Origin: Diplolepis rosae
Taxonomy: Eukaryota > Arthropoda > Insecta > Hymenoptera > Diplolepididae
DNA length: 64,000 bases
Direction of reading: 5' to 3'
Assembly: GCA_030998225.1 (NCBI GenBank)
Contig: JAPYXD010000752.1
Coordinates: 17,438,501-17,502,500, forward strand
In this document: positions 54,072-64,000 of the stretch, in pieces
How the letters are laid out: every line of letters starts with the position of its first letter
Numbering within the stretch: position 1 is the first letter of the stretch
Made by a program: the position numbers and the translations under genes
The notes under the pieces: generated by a model
Database searches by the model: none
The model's input: only the letters and a program-made list of their open reading frames with translations
What the model was told of the DNA's origin: nothing

Positions 54072-55566
54072 CCCTGCTTAAAATGTCGGATAGAACCCAG
54101 ATAAGAACCGAGTAAAAGTCGGTTCTTATCTGGCGCTATTGGATTTGTACTCGGTTTTTGTCCCCGGTTTATACCCGGAGCTTAACCAGGTTTTATCTGG
54201 GATCGCATAATATCTTTACCCGGTTTCTAAATGGTTCTTACCTGGGACCTTTGAGATTTTTATCCGGTTTGTATCCGGCTCCTTAAAATACTTATACCCG
54301 GTTCTTATCCGGCACTTAATCGGATTCTATCTGGGTTTATATAATATTTTGTCCGGTTTCTATATGGGTCTTATCTGGGCTTTATAGGATTTTTATCCGG
54401 TTTGTAGTCGGGTTTAAACCCAGAGTTCAACCGGGTTCTATCTGCGATCGCATAATATCTTTTCACTGAGAGAAAAAGTACAGGAAAAATTCGAGTTAAG
54501 ACTCTAATATTTACCGTTTTTAACGGCAACGGAGGAATATTCTCTTGGAAGGTTAAATTTACTGTTTTCACAGTAAAAAATCTGTTTTCAAGCTGAGAAG
54601 TTTTTTCTGACTAAATTGACAATACTTTTTTGTTACACGTACACCGAAAAAAAATCTCAGTAGGTTTGACTACTTTTTAACTTACTTTCCGTAGTTCGTA
54701 AAGGCCCCAGTGTCATTTTTTAAGTTAAGTGATCTGCAGGAACATAGGTAAATCAAATAAGAGCAGTAGTTGAATCGATGAATATTCTTAGTATATTTCA
54801 AAACTGTATTTACTTTCAAGTAGACACTTAACTTACTATTTTTATATACACACTTACCTACAAACACACACCCCCTCTACACTACACAAACGCTCGTTTA
54901 GGCAGTATTAAAAATAATCCTTAACGCTGCGGGTTCGATCCCTCTCTACTTATAATTAACGCATTACTAACCCAACGACTAAGCTCCTTAATAATTTGCA
55001 AGTCGACAACTGCCTTATAGAAACCGGATAGGATCCGGATAGAAACAATTTTTTCGTACGTTAATTTCTTTTTACATATGCCAAATAAGAACCGGGTAGG
55101 GCCGGGTAGCAGATGTACTTTCACCTTAAAAATTCACAAGACGCCAACTGCCTTATAGAAACCAGATAGGATCCGGGTAGATACATATTTTTGTAATTAA
55201 TTTTTGGTTCCATATGCCGGATAGGAACCAGGTAGGGCCGGGTAGCAGATTTACTTTCATCTTAAAAATTCACAAGGCGCCAACTGCTTTATAGAAACCA
55301 GATAGGATCCGGGTAGATACATATTTTTCTAATTAATTTCTGGTTCCATATGCCGGATAGGAACCGGATACGACCGGGTACAATATTCATACAACTTATT
55401 TTCTGTTACCACTTCCCGGATAAGGACCGGATAGACCCAGATAGATCCCGCAAAATGAAATTAGAGACCAGATAAAAACCGTATAGGACCGGGTAAAACC
55501 CGAATGGGTTTGCATCCGGTTTCTTTCTGGTTCCTACTCGATTTCTACCTGACATTTTAAGCAGGG
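54072..55566. mobile_element. 1.5-kb fold-back element with internal tandem repeats
   Basis: Ends CCCTGCTTAAAATGTCGGAT and CCCTGCTTAAAATGTCAGGT (minus). Left part (54090-54470) has many TATCCGGTTT/TATCTGGG variants; right part (55005-55560) has the reverse complements (AGGATCCGGGTAGA). The middle has no coding similarity. Confidence 0.82.
55007..55385. repeat. tandem repeat, about 137-bp unit, 2.8 copies
   Basis: Units start CAACTGCCTTATAGAAACC at about 55007, 55145 and 55281; each contains AGGATCCGG and TAGGGCCGGGTAGCAGAT (last copy diverges). Confidence 0.88.
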
Positions 55567-56307
55567 TCGACACGTTCGATCGATTCGCTCTCTCTCGGTC
55601 CGGAAAGAGACAGAAAATACATTTTGTGTACTTCGGTTTTCGTCAAGAGATATAAACACTAACACACAATTTGAGATATTGAGCTTGATTATCTCAGATA
55701 TTAAAAATAATTATTGAAGATACTAAACTCCTGAATATCCTTGTCAGTAAACTTTGATGTCTGAGATACGTCTGAGGTAAGTTGTAGTCAATTTTAAAGG
55801 TTATAAAATAAAAGCATCTTCAGTTTTTAGGAAAAAGTCAAATTATATTTTAGGATGCACGTAAGTATTTTGTAGATTTATACAATACATCGCTTTCCGT
55901 TATTACGAGGTCGTTTAATAAGTCCTTAGAAAGTCCAAGAGATGGCGCACGTTTTACTTACTGATGCGTCTCAAGTTAAAGGCTAGATCACTTCAATGGC
56001 ATATATATAAGAAGATCTTATTAGCATTTAAGTAAACTTTAAATACAATTTTTTAATCAATCTTTCCGGCGTGCTGCGAGCATGTCAATCTTAGGCATAC
56101 TTAGATTTAGATTATATGTGCGCGCACTTTATGCTTCAATATCCAAAATATTGAATTTCAATATCAAATGTTACTTCTTGGCAAAATCTTATATATTAAA
56201 AAAGATTTTAAATACTGCATCTCAATATCTAGATATTATGGGTGAATATCTTCTATTTGAATATCTATTTTTCAATATCCATTCTTCTCCGTGTATTTTT
56301 GTATTAA
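55567..56307. other. no gene seen
   Basis: AT-rich; nothing supported. Confidence 0.4.
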
Positions 56308-57285
56308 GGTGGTTTTATCATGAAACGAAATCCATGCTAAAAAGCTGAAATTTTTATTATAGCTTCTTTAATTATTTTAGAAAACACCTGCAAAGTTTTA
56401 GGTTGCTTAACCGTCTAGTTATAGAGAAATAATTAATTGAAGTTTCACCGTTTGGTCATGAATTACTATACAGTCAATGGCAATGACAAGTGAGCCCAAG
56501 TTTCAAAATGAGCATTATACTTACAAAATCCATGCTACGTATTCAAAAACTATACAAATTTGCCGCGAATCTTGAAAAATTCGTCTGCTTTTTGAAAGAA
56601 TTTTTTACCGTACAATAAGTTTGTTTCGTCTTTCCAAAGATTATAACTCTGTCGACTTTTATTGGCAGCCATAATCGAAGAAGATAGCAGTGAGCACGTG
56701 GCAACGTCGCAACGCATGCTCGAGCGTAGACGTATACGTCGTATACACAAGAGAATTTGAAATAAGTTATCTAATGTTCGAGAAATAAAAAAACACTGAA
56801 ATTTGCTGTAAATTTAATTTAATTTTCATAAAGCGCGATTTTTGTCAACCATCTTGTCACGGTTTTGCTTACTTCGCTCAATATTTCCTTTCCGCACATT
56901 TTCTCTCCTTGTTAATTCTTTTTTCTTTATGAATCTACTTTTGTGTCTCACCTCATCAGACATTTTTACAAACTAATCAAACAACAACAACAACCGTAAA
57001 GTAGGTTAGATTTCTATACATGTGCACTTGAACATGGCGGACTAGAGGAGTGGAGAGAGTGCGTCGTTGCCACATTGCTTCTTTCGAAAGTCATGTGGTC
57101 GTGAGTACGCAAACCGTTGAAAGATATCTTTTTATTTATTTATTTATTATTCTCATTTACATCGCGAAACGGTCACAAATATCAATCTTAATTAATTTTA
57201 GGATTTTACAACACAAAAGATTCGATGTAAATCAAGAATATTTTTGTCTCTTTTATATGACTCACTGAGTTGCGATATAACCACC
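56308..57285. mobile_element. 978-bp TTAA-flanked element
   Basis: TIRs GGTGGTTTTATC and GGTGGTTATATC (minus), with TTAA at 56304-56307 and 57286-57289. No transposase frame is recognised; the interior has weak inverted similarity (TGCCAC/GTGGCA blocks near 56700 and 57070). Confidence 0.7.
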
Positions 57286-57289
57286 TTAA

Positions 57290-57491
57290 CTCTTTGCGGT
57301 CGAGTGCTTTTTCAAGTGCGCTTCTCGCTGGGTCGAACAAATTTTGTTGAAGAAAACCATATTTTTATTCAATGGAATTTCAGACTTTATTAAAAAAACA
57401 ATAATAATTATTGTTTTAGAATAGAATATTTAATTCTGATAGTGAATGGAAATGTGATGTCGCTTGTGCGGTGATATTCATCCGCAAAGGG
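57290..57491. mobile_element. 202-bp piggyBac-like MITE
   Basis: Starts CTCTTTGCGG and ends (minus) CCCTTTGCGG, close to the CCCTTTGC terminus of piggyBac elements. Left flank TTAA (57286-57289) is shared with the neighbouring element; right flank reads TTGA, a one-base change from TTAA. Confidence 0.7.
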
Positions 57492-59152
57492 TTGATTGCC
57501 ATACACGCATAATTATATACCATGTCAAAAACATTGGATGCGTGTCAACAACGTGCCTTGGGGAAATATAAACCAGATTGGCACTGCATATAAGCGAACT
57601 TGAGGAACAAAAGCAGGAATTGGGAAACAAAAGTAAGGATAGATGAATTAATTCAGGTATACAATATCAAATCGCCGGTCGTAAATGTATGTCCTCAAGG
57701 CTGCTTTTTACGTGCTCGAAGCATCATTACTTCTGACAATCGAAGCATTATAAATTTATTAATTTTTAATGTTTTTAACCATCGAAGGGTTATTAGTTGT
57801 CTCTTTTTAAAATGATTTTGCGAAGCGTGCTTGAATTCTATTGAATATTATGGTCTTTATCAAAGTTTTATCCTAAAATTTCTTTAAGCGGAAATCTAAG
57901 ATGGGTCGTTATTATAGTATTGAAAAGGATCGATTTAATATTCGCATTTGTCAAAGTTGGGCTTGTGTACATTTATTATTAGGTTATAACATACAATTTT
58001 TTTTCTTTCATCCTCGAAATTATATTTCCTTTGTACGACAAAGTATTTCATTTCCAAACCAAAGGAAATACTTTGACAAAAATAGGACAGAATTTGAAAC
58101 GATAATCCTTTAGCTTTTAAATGATTTCCTCTAATGCCAATTTTTAATAGAAAATCCTTCAATAGTGAAAGGAATCATTTGACAATCAATAGTCTGTTTT
58201 TAGAATGTACTCAAATGTGCCAATTTTTATTTCAATCTACAATAGCGCGTAGAAAACTTTTTCATTTGGAAATCAACAGGAGCTTTATCATATACGTATA
58301 CAAGTGTATGAATCTCTTTTTGAAATTGGTATCCTCCACATTACATTTATAGATGAAATGAAAGTGTTCAGGAAACCAATCATCTCCCGGAGCGTGGATA
58401 AGTAGTACACAATGTGTCTTAAGTATAATATACAATATTACATACCATAGAGAAATTGTTAGGCTTCCAAAGACTTGCAAGTATTAGTTGATTTGAAATT
58501 ACTTATTCTCGAGTTTTCCGCATTTATCGATGAATTTATTGGATATTTATGTACTTAATAATACATATATTTAAAATATAATTATTTCAGAATCAGTTAG
58601 AGTAATTATTCTCTATTAGATATTTTCGATCTAGAATAGAACGCATATGCTATAACTTAGAAGACCAATTAACATTCTTGTAGTGAGTGAACATTTTGGC
58701 TACGTTATCTGAAAATATATTAAATGATGGAAGTGCCATTAGGACGAATATCAATTTATTCTATTTCAAGAAATCACGTTTTTAGCCTTTGTTAAATTAA
58801 AGAAATTATTCTTTCAACATTATTTATTTGATTTAAGAAAATATTTTTTCGATTCAAATGCAGTACTGGAAAAAACTTAAGATATAATTTATTTAATTTT
58901 ATTACCTTAAATGAAGACATTTTTTTTCAAATTAATGAAACTATTCCTGTGAGTTACATGACGTATGTACTATATGTGTAACATTGACAGAATGTTCTGG
59001 TGTTGATTGATTTATGAATGTATGGAAAAAACAAGGCGATTGGGGATGGCCATAAGTTTTCGTGAGAACCTTCTTCATCCCTTTTATCATGTCTACCGAA
59101 AGCTACTTTATAGTTTATAACGGGCTATTGTATAGGTGCGTCGGCGTTAACG
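57492..59152. other. no gene supported
   Basis: AT-rich. Several short open frames exist on both strands but none shows a recognisable motif or splice context. A small inverted pair (CAAAGTATTTC / GGAAATACTTTG) is near 58040-58075. Confidence 0.4.
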
Positions 59153-59330
59153 ATGTCTGGAAGACGTCTGGGCAACACATGCGACCGGGAAGCCCCGGTA
59201 CCCGAAAAAGGGACTCTAGATGGGCGCGAAATAGGCGTCCCCGAGCTTATGAGTAGGGGTGAGCGAGGGAGTCTCGGGAGTCTCCTGGCCAACCTGGTAC
59301 TGAGAGAAACGGTTCGCGCGCTGTGTGTAT
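59153..59330 (+). other. GC-rich coding-like island, not recognised
   Basis: Frame MSGRRLGNTCDREAPVPEKG then GREIGVPELMSRGERGSLGS and LLANLVLRETV. Base composition differs sharply from the flanks. It may be part of a LINE or a host exon. No family recognised. Confidence 0.3.
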
Positions 59331-60761
59331 ATACTTCACTAAATATACTTATAGTTTTAACGCATTTTCATTATTTTCCCAAGTCCTTACCTATCCAATT
59401 AATTTCTCTTTTTAACAATATGCGATTATGCAGACATTCATTTCTTTCATTCAAAAAAGAAAAAAATATAAAGAAATTTGTTTTGAATCAAAGAAACTTA
59501 TTTCTTGGTGTATTGGAAATGGATTTTCACACAATTTCACGGTGAAACGCTCTTTCCAAGAGTCACAACCTCATCTCTATTCCCTATTTCTCTAAGGGAT
59601 GATTGATCCACTTTCTCATAACTTGCACATCAATTAATCCCATAAGATTTAATATGCAATTATTTATCTGGAACTTATGGGTAGATGGGTCAATCAGCCC
59701 TTATTCTATAATAATACTTTTTAAGTAACGACTAACAGTAAGTGCAAGTGTACTCTAATACCATTGTCCCAAGTCATTTTAATTTAAAAATTCAATGATT
59801 TATGACTTATAATCCTCTCTTGTCATAATCCATGATTTATTTTCGATCACTTATAATTTGTGATCCGTGATCCACGAAGATTGATATGCAGCTCATCACC
59901 TATTACTTATTGTCTATGATCTATGATTGATTATTCGCACTCATAATTGATTAATTTTTATTTATCATTTGTACTCAATAATCAGTTATCAATAATCAAA
60001 GTGTGATCTTCAATTACTTATAATCTATGATCTACGCTTATTCGTCGATGATTTATAGTGAGTTTTTTTAATGATAATGAACCAATGTTAATGAAGCCAT
60101 GTCGATAATCTTTTACTGCCTCATTCGTTTTTCAGCATAGCATTACTGTTTTACCGACATGCGGTGTAACTCAACTATTCATTATCATGTGGATAATTAC
60201 CATGCGGACAGACCTATGCTCTTCTTTATCACTCGTTACTGTTTTTTTTTACATTTATAATTACTAAGGATCAGATGAACCTTCTTCGGTGCATTTCATT
60301 TAATATCTTAACGTTTCAAATCGATATTTTATTCCCCGTGGAAATATGACGGATGAAAAAAAGCCTCCATATTTAATTACTTCGAATTTTTTTTTTTTAA
60401 TTTCTCTCAAAATATAATAAACATGGAAAAAGGAGCTAAAAACTTTCAAATCTAGTTGACTTTTCAATATTTTATCGAAATCCTTAAGCTCTCTACAATT
60501 TTAATCTCTAGGTCATCTTAAAAAACTTTGGCTGATTTCAAATAAGGCTTAAAGTTTTCGAAAAATTTTAATTAATCGTCAAATTATTTTTCAAAAACTC
60601 ATAATTTTTTAGTTTTTTAATGATAAATTTCACATTATCATAAAAAACATACTTCGTAATGCATAAAAATCAAAATTAAAAAAAAATTCAAAATAGTGTC
60701 CCCCAAAATACTCGAAAACTTGCACAACATTCTTCCAAATTTTTGGTTGAACTGAAGTTTA
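59331..60761. other. no gene; 109-bp fold-back at 59594-59702
   Basis: 59594-59702 is a small fold-back with AAGGG ends (AAGGGATGATTGATCCA / AAGGGCTGATTGACCCA). 59790-60060 is low-complexity with many ATGATTTATGA variants. Otherwise AT-rich. Confidence 0.5.
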
Positions 60762-60950
60762 GTGATAGGAGTAGAATTACAGGCAGCGGTCATGGGCAGC
60801 AGGATGGCGCAAACTCTCTTATCTCTACACAGCCTAGAGATAAAAAGAAATTTTTTTTGGGCAGACTCGCAAACCGTATTGAGATGGATCAAATCGGACA
60901 CGAGGAAATATCAACCTTTTTTTGCTAACGATGCCACTCGAGATACTGAT
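60762..60950 (+). pseudogene. pol: BEL/Pao pol: RNase H segment
   Basis: VELQAAVMGSRMAQTLLSLH, then RNFFWADSQTVLRWIKSDTR and KYQPFFA are the RNase H domain of BEL/Pao elements (the D-S-x-T-V motif is an active-site region). It is directly followed by NDATRDT, which normally lies about 30 residues further on and is repeated at 62966-62991. The sequence upstream of 60762 is unrelated AT-rich DNA, so the element is 5'-truncated. Confidence 0.85.
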
Positions 60951-62916
60951 GATAAAAGACGCGAGAAAAAGCCGAAAAGGCGGTCACGCCTCGATGCACT
61001 GCTGATCAAGCCGGTGGGAGGGGAAATCCTACGCAGAGGTGCTGAGAAACATTAAGGCACAGATCAACCTAGCGGAAACTGGTCCAGAAATCAGGTCGAT
61101 ACGACAAACTAAGAGAGAAGAAACCCTTCTGGAGCTGGGCAGAGGGACAAAGGATCGAAACGCCTTCTCAGAGATAGTGAGAACAGCACTAGGCGAAGCT
61201 GGAATAGTTAAGAAGTTGGACCGAAAAGTGATGTTGGAATTCTTGGACCTCGACAGCACCACCACCAAGGAGAAAGTCGAGGAGGCCCTTAACTTAGACA
61301 TTGCAGCGAAAGGCCTACAAAACAGAAAGACCCCAGGGCCAGACGGGATCCCGGGGAAAGCACTGAAGGTGGTGGCCCGCACCCACCCGCAGGTACTGCT
61401 GAGGATGTACAACGCGTGTCTCAGGACGGGAGAGTTCCCTCGACAATGGAAGACACAGAGGCTGGTACTTATCAGCAAAGGTAAAGGTGACATTAACTCC
61501 CCGTCAGCATACCGACTACTATGTATGCTCAATACAACGGGGAAACTCCTAGAAAAGCTCCTGAAACCCAGATTGGAGAGAGCCATCCAGGATGCAGGTG
61601 ACCTATCACCGAGACAATACGGGTCCAGGAAAGGGCGCTCCACGATGCAAGCAGTACAGGAGATAGTGGAAACCGTGCAGACTGTGCAAAGCGGGAACCA
61701 CCATTCCAGGCAGATCGTTCTCCTGGCAACGCTGGATGTAAAAAACGCCTTCAACTCCGCTAGGTGGATTGACATGATCAAGGCGTTTGAAAAGTTTGAT
61801 ATACCTTTATACCTACGGCGGATTCTCGAAAGTTATCTGAAGGATAGGGTACTGATGTACGCAACCTCCGGAGGAACCAGATGGAAGCAGATAACAGCTG
61901 GAGCCGCTCAAGGATCCATCGTTGGGCCTGTCCCTGTTTCTGTACCTGTCCGGTTACGTGGTTGACATCGTAGCAGTGATATCGGCACGGAACATCGAAA
62001 AAGCGCAATGGAAGCTGAACCAGGTCATGCGCCTTGTCAACAGGTGGATGGAAAACCACGGACTAGACCTGGCGACGCAAAAAACAGAATTGCTACTGAT
62101 TACAGGCAAGCGGATCCCAAAACGCATTATCATGCAGGTTGGAACGGAGAATATCGAGACGAAGTTAGCCGTGAAACACCTAGGCATCATTGTAGACTCA
62201 AAGCTCACCTTCTTCGAACATCTCAAGACAGTGTCAAACAAAGCAGCCACAGTGACGACTGCCCTCAGTAGACTCATGGCCAGCATCAACGGCCCAAGAC
62301 CAGGCAAGCGTCGGCTCCTTATGTCGGTCACCGAGTTTATCCTCCTTTACGGGAGCGAGATCTGGGCCGATGCACTCAAGAAGAGAACATACAGAGAACG
62401 CTTAATAGGAGTGCAGTACAGAGGTGCCCTGAGAATCGCGTGTTCCTACCGCACTGTCTCAGTACCTGCGGCTCTTGTAATAGCAGGGGTGATACCCATT
62501 AACCTGCTGGCATCGGAGAGGAAGAGCATCTAGTCGAGAACGCCAGAAGTAGGTAAACCTTCTACGAAAACGGAGGCCAGAAAAAATACCATGACGATAT
62601 GGCAACAACGATGGGACAGTGAATTGAGAGGACGATGGACTGCAAGGCTGATCCCTAGGCTGAGTGCGTGGGTAGACCGCCAACACGGAGAGGTAGATTT
62701 TTACTTGACGCAGTTCCTTACGGGTCACGGTTTGTTCCGCGCTTACCGCCACAAGATAGGCAAAGTTTTGAACCCCAGCTGTGTATACTGTGGAGACACA
62801 AACGACGATGCAGATCACACTTTCTTTCAGTGCGACCGCTGGGCTGCACCTAGGCCAACATTGGAGATAGAAGTTGGACAGCTGATACCCGAAAATATTA
62901 TCGAGGTAGTGCTGGA
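60951..62916 (+). mobile_element. R1-clade LINE inserted in BEL/Pao, rearranged
   Basis: R1-type ORF1 start (RSRLDALLIKPVGG, AEVLRNIKAQINLAE in two frames) is joined in frame with RT. The single frame 61039-61965 runs from gag-like sequence (VMLEFLDLDSTTTKEKVEEA) into RT finger NRKTPGPDGIP, palm QRLVLISKGKGDINSPSAYR, and TLDVKNAFNSARW. After AQGSIVG a frame change joins a shortened palm where the expected Y-A-D-D is Y-V-V-D (GYVVDIVAVISARN). The thumb and C-terminus follow (LYGSEIWADALK; GRWTARLIPRLSAWVDRQHG; CCHC CVYCGDTNDDADHTFFQC). The endonuclease is absent. It is a different family from the copy at 3540-13670. Confidence 0.88.
61039..61965 (+). pseudogene. fused gag-RT reading frame
   Basis: 308 codons with no stop, combining ORF1-type residues (1 to about 90) and RT (from about 90). 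Gag zinc knuckles and endonuclease (normally about 400-500 residues in between) are missing. It ends just before the catalytic palm motif. Its openness after such a deletion suggests the deletion is in frame and recent, or chance. Confidence 0.8.
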
Positions 62917-63775
62917 TTCGACTAACTGCGACGAGTGGAGATGGGTACCAACCAAGAACAACGTGGCTAATGATGCCACTCGAGATACTGAACACATAGT
63001 TGTGGCAGCATCGAACCAATGGTTTACTAGGTCGGAATTTCTACTGTTACGTGAAGAGAACTGACCAAGAGAGAATTGAAAAATATAATTTAGATGAGCA
63101 TGACAATGAGCTAGAAAGGGAATTTTGCTCGGTGGTCAGAAGTAAATTCCAAATAATTGATATACAAGGTGATCCGCCAATAGTCATAAAGTTTCCTGAA
63201 CGAACATGAAGTTCGATATCACTGAAAGAATCTTTTCCAGAGGATCTTAGAAAACTAGAAGATGGAGAAGTATCATCTTCATAAAAAATCATCAAATTGT
63301 CACCACAGTTAAACAGCGAGGGATTGATTAGGATGGATGGGCGCATCAAGGAACACGCCGGAAGTGTATCCGAAGCAGAACCCATCATTCTAGACAGCAA
63401 ACATCATGTCGAATTGCTTATTCAATTTCACCACGAAAGGGCAGGGTACTTAGGTCGCGGGAGAGTGGTAAATGACCTGCGGATGAAATACTGGATTATA
63501 AGGTTTAGGAGTGCAGTCAAAGCAGCATGGCAGCAATGTCAGATGTGCAAAATTCGAAAGGTAAAATCACAAACGCCGAAAATAGCACCACTTCCTTATA
63601 TAGGAGTCCAAAGTTTCATTAGACCATTTACTAACACTGGAGTTGACTACTTTGGACCATTTCAGGTAACGATGAAAAGAAGGCATGAAAAAAGGTATGG
63701 CGTACTATTTACCTGCCTCAACGTTCGAGCAGTTCATTCGGAAATCGCGAATTCTATCTATTTCTATTTTATGTA
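62917..63775 (+). pseudogene. pol: BEL/Pao pol: RNase H end and integrase
   Basis: Resumes with DEWRWVPTKNNVANDATRDT and SNQWFTRSEFLLLREEN (stop replaces Trp at 63060). After frame changes (near 63055 and 63210) it continues with GLIRMDGRIKEHAG and the integrase zinc-binding part (HHERAGYLGRGRVVNDLRMK, CQMCKIRKVK), then DYFGPFQVTMKRRHEKRYGV and LFTCLNVRAVHSEIA, the first catalytic Asp region. The frame stops at 63775, before the second Asp and Glu blocks. Confidence 0.88.
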
Positions 63776-64000
63776 AAAAATAAATAAAAGTGGGCGACGG
63801 AAATGAAGGAAGGGGTTTTGGTGGTCGCGTTCTTCCTTCCTCTTTTTTTATGAGTATTCTTGGTATATTATGAAAAGTAATAAAATGTCAAGAAATAAAA
63901 ATTATTAAAGTTCAACACCTGTATCATTTCATTTCAATGTTTTCTGCGTACTATTGTATTAGAACATTTTTTTTGTACGACTATCAGATTATGAATTAAA
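63776..64000 (+). other. downstream of BEL/Pao pol, possibly its 3' non-coding end
   Basis: Contains GGCGACGGAAATGAAGGAAG, a purine-rich sequence that resembles the region between pol and the 3' LTR in BEL/Pao elements, and several AATAAA-like signals (63890-63900). No second LTR is in the window, so this is not confirmed. Confidence 0.35.

Noticed and set aside
54930..54955. tRNA-like B box (GGGTTCGATCC)
   Set aside because: No A box or cloverleaf can be placed upstream at the proper distance; likely chance.
55007..55385. Tandem units as a gene-coding repeat
   Set aside because: Units contain stops in all frames and differ by indels.
58262..58480. Minus-strand frame with FPEHFHFIYKC as a GPCR upstream exon
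   Set aside because: No transmembrane pattern matching class A TM1-TM5 and no convincing phase-compatible junction.
61029..61781. 250-codon minus-strand open frame
   Set aside because: Antisense to the R1 RT frame, Ser/Phe/Cys-rich composition typical of shadows.

Overview
This window looks like a stretch of an AT-rich insect (arthropod) nuclear genome, very heavily populated by transposable elements. The evidence is exons with GT/AG junctions, more than ten mariner/Tc1 relatives, R1-clade LINEs, a BEL/Pao element, a Gypsy/errantivirus-type LTR element and many fold-back MITEs. The order of insect cannot be fixed from sequence reading alone. Host coding sequence is a small fraction of the 64 kb.

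Host genes. Three in-phase exons of a dynein heavy chain (AAA1/AAA2 region with a P-loop) lie on the + strand at 759-921, 3049-3159 and 14551-14642; no later dynein exon is visible. Three phase-compatible exons of a class A peptide-type GPCR lie on the - strand at 52396-52600, 40260-40365 and 34518-34749. A probable two-exon THAP-domain gene (- strand, 39246-36366) sits inside the last visible GPCR intron and carries one apparent T-run frameshift. A few other short coding-like pieces (20966-21152, 43655-43855, 49489-51281, 59153-59330) are not recognised.

Layout. 1-2262: host exon plus remnants of mariner and MULE transposases. 3160-14550: one dynein intron filled by a multi-level nest. An R1-clade LINE (- strand) has lost its RT core and is split by a palindromic MITE; the MITE is split at its centre by a mariner; the mariner is split by a complete Gypsy-type element (174-bp LTRs, GCTT target duplication, gag, pol, env remnants); that Gypsy carries a 449-bp MITE in RT and a 163-bp hAT-type MITE in its leader. 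15-31 kb: a series of fold-back/MITE elements, a broken DDE transposon, and several mariners with further insertions. 34-40 kb: GPCR and THAP exons with palindromic elements between them. 41.8-49.4 kb: four Tc1/mariner elements with identifiable TIRs and TA duplications, two of them 15 bp apart. 49-58 kb: fold-back elements, a tandem-repeat-bearing fold-back and two abutting TTAA-flanked elements. 60.7-63.8 kb: BEL/Pao pol interrupted by a rearranged R1-clade element.

I found no new enzymatic system. The unusual content is structural: the nesting, an in-frame gag-RT fusion without endonuclease, long perfect-looking palindromes, and a nested THAP gene with an LTR-like upstream region.
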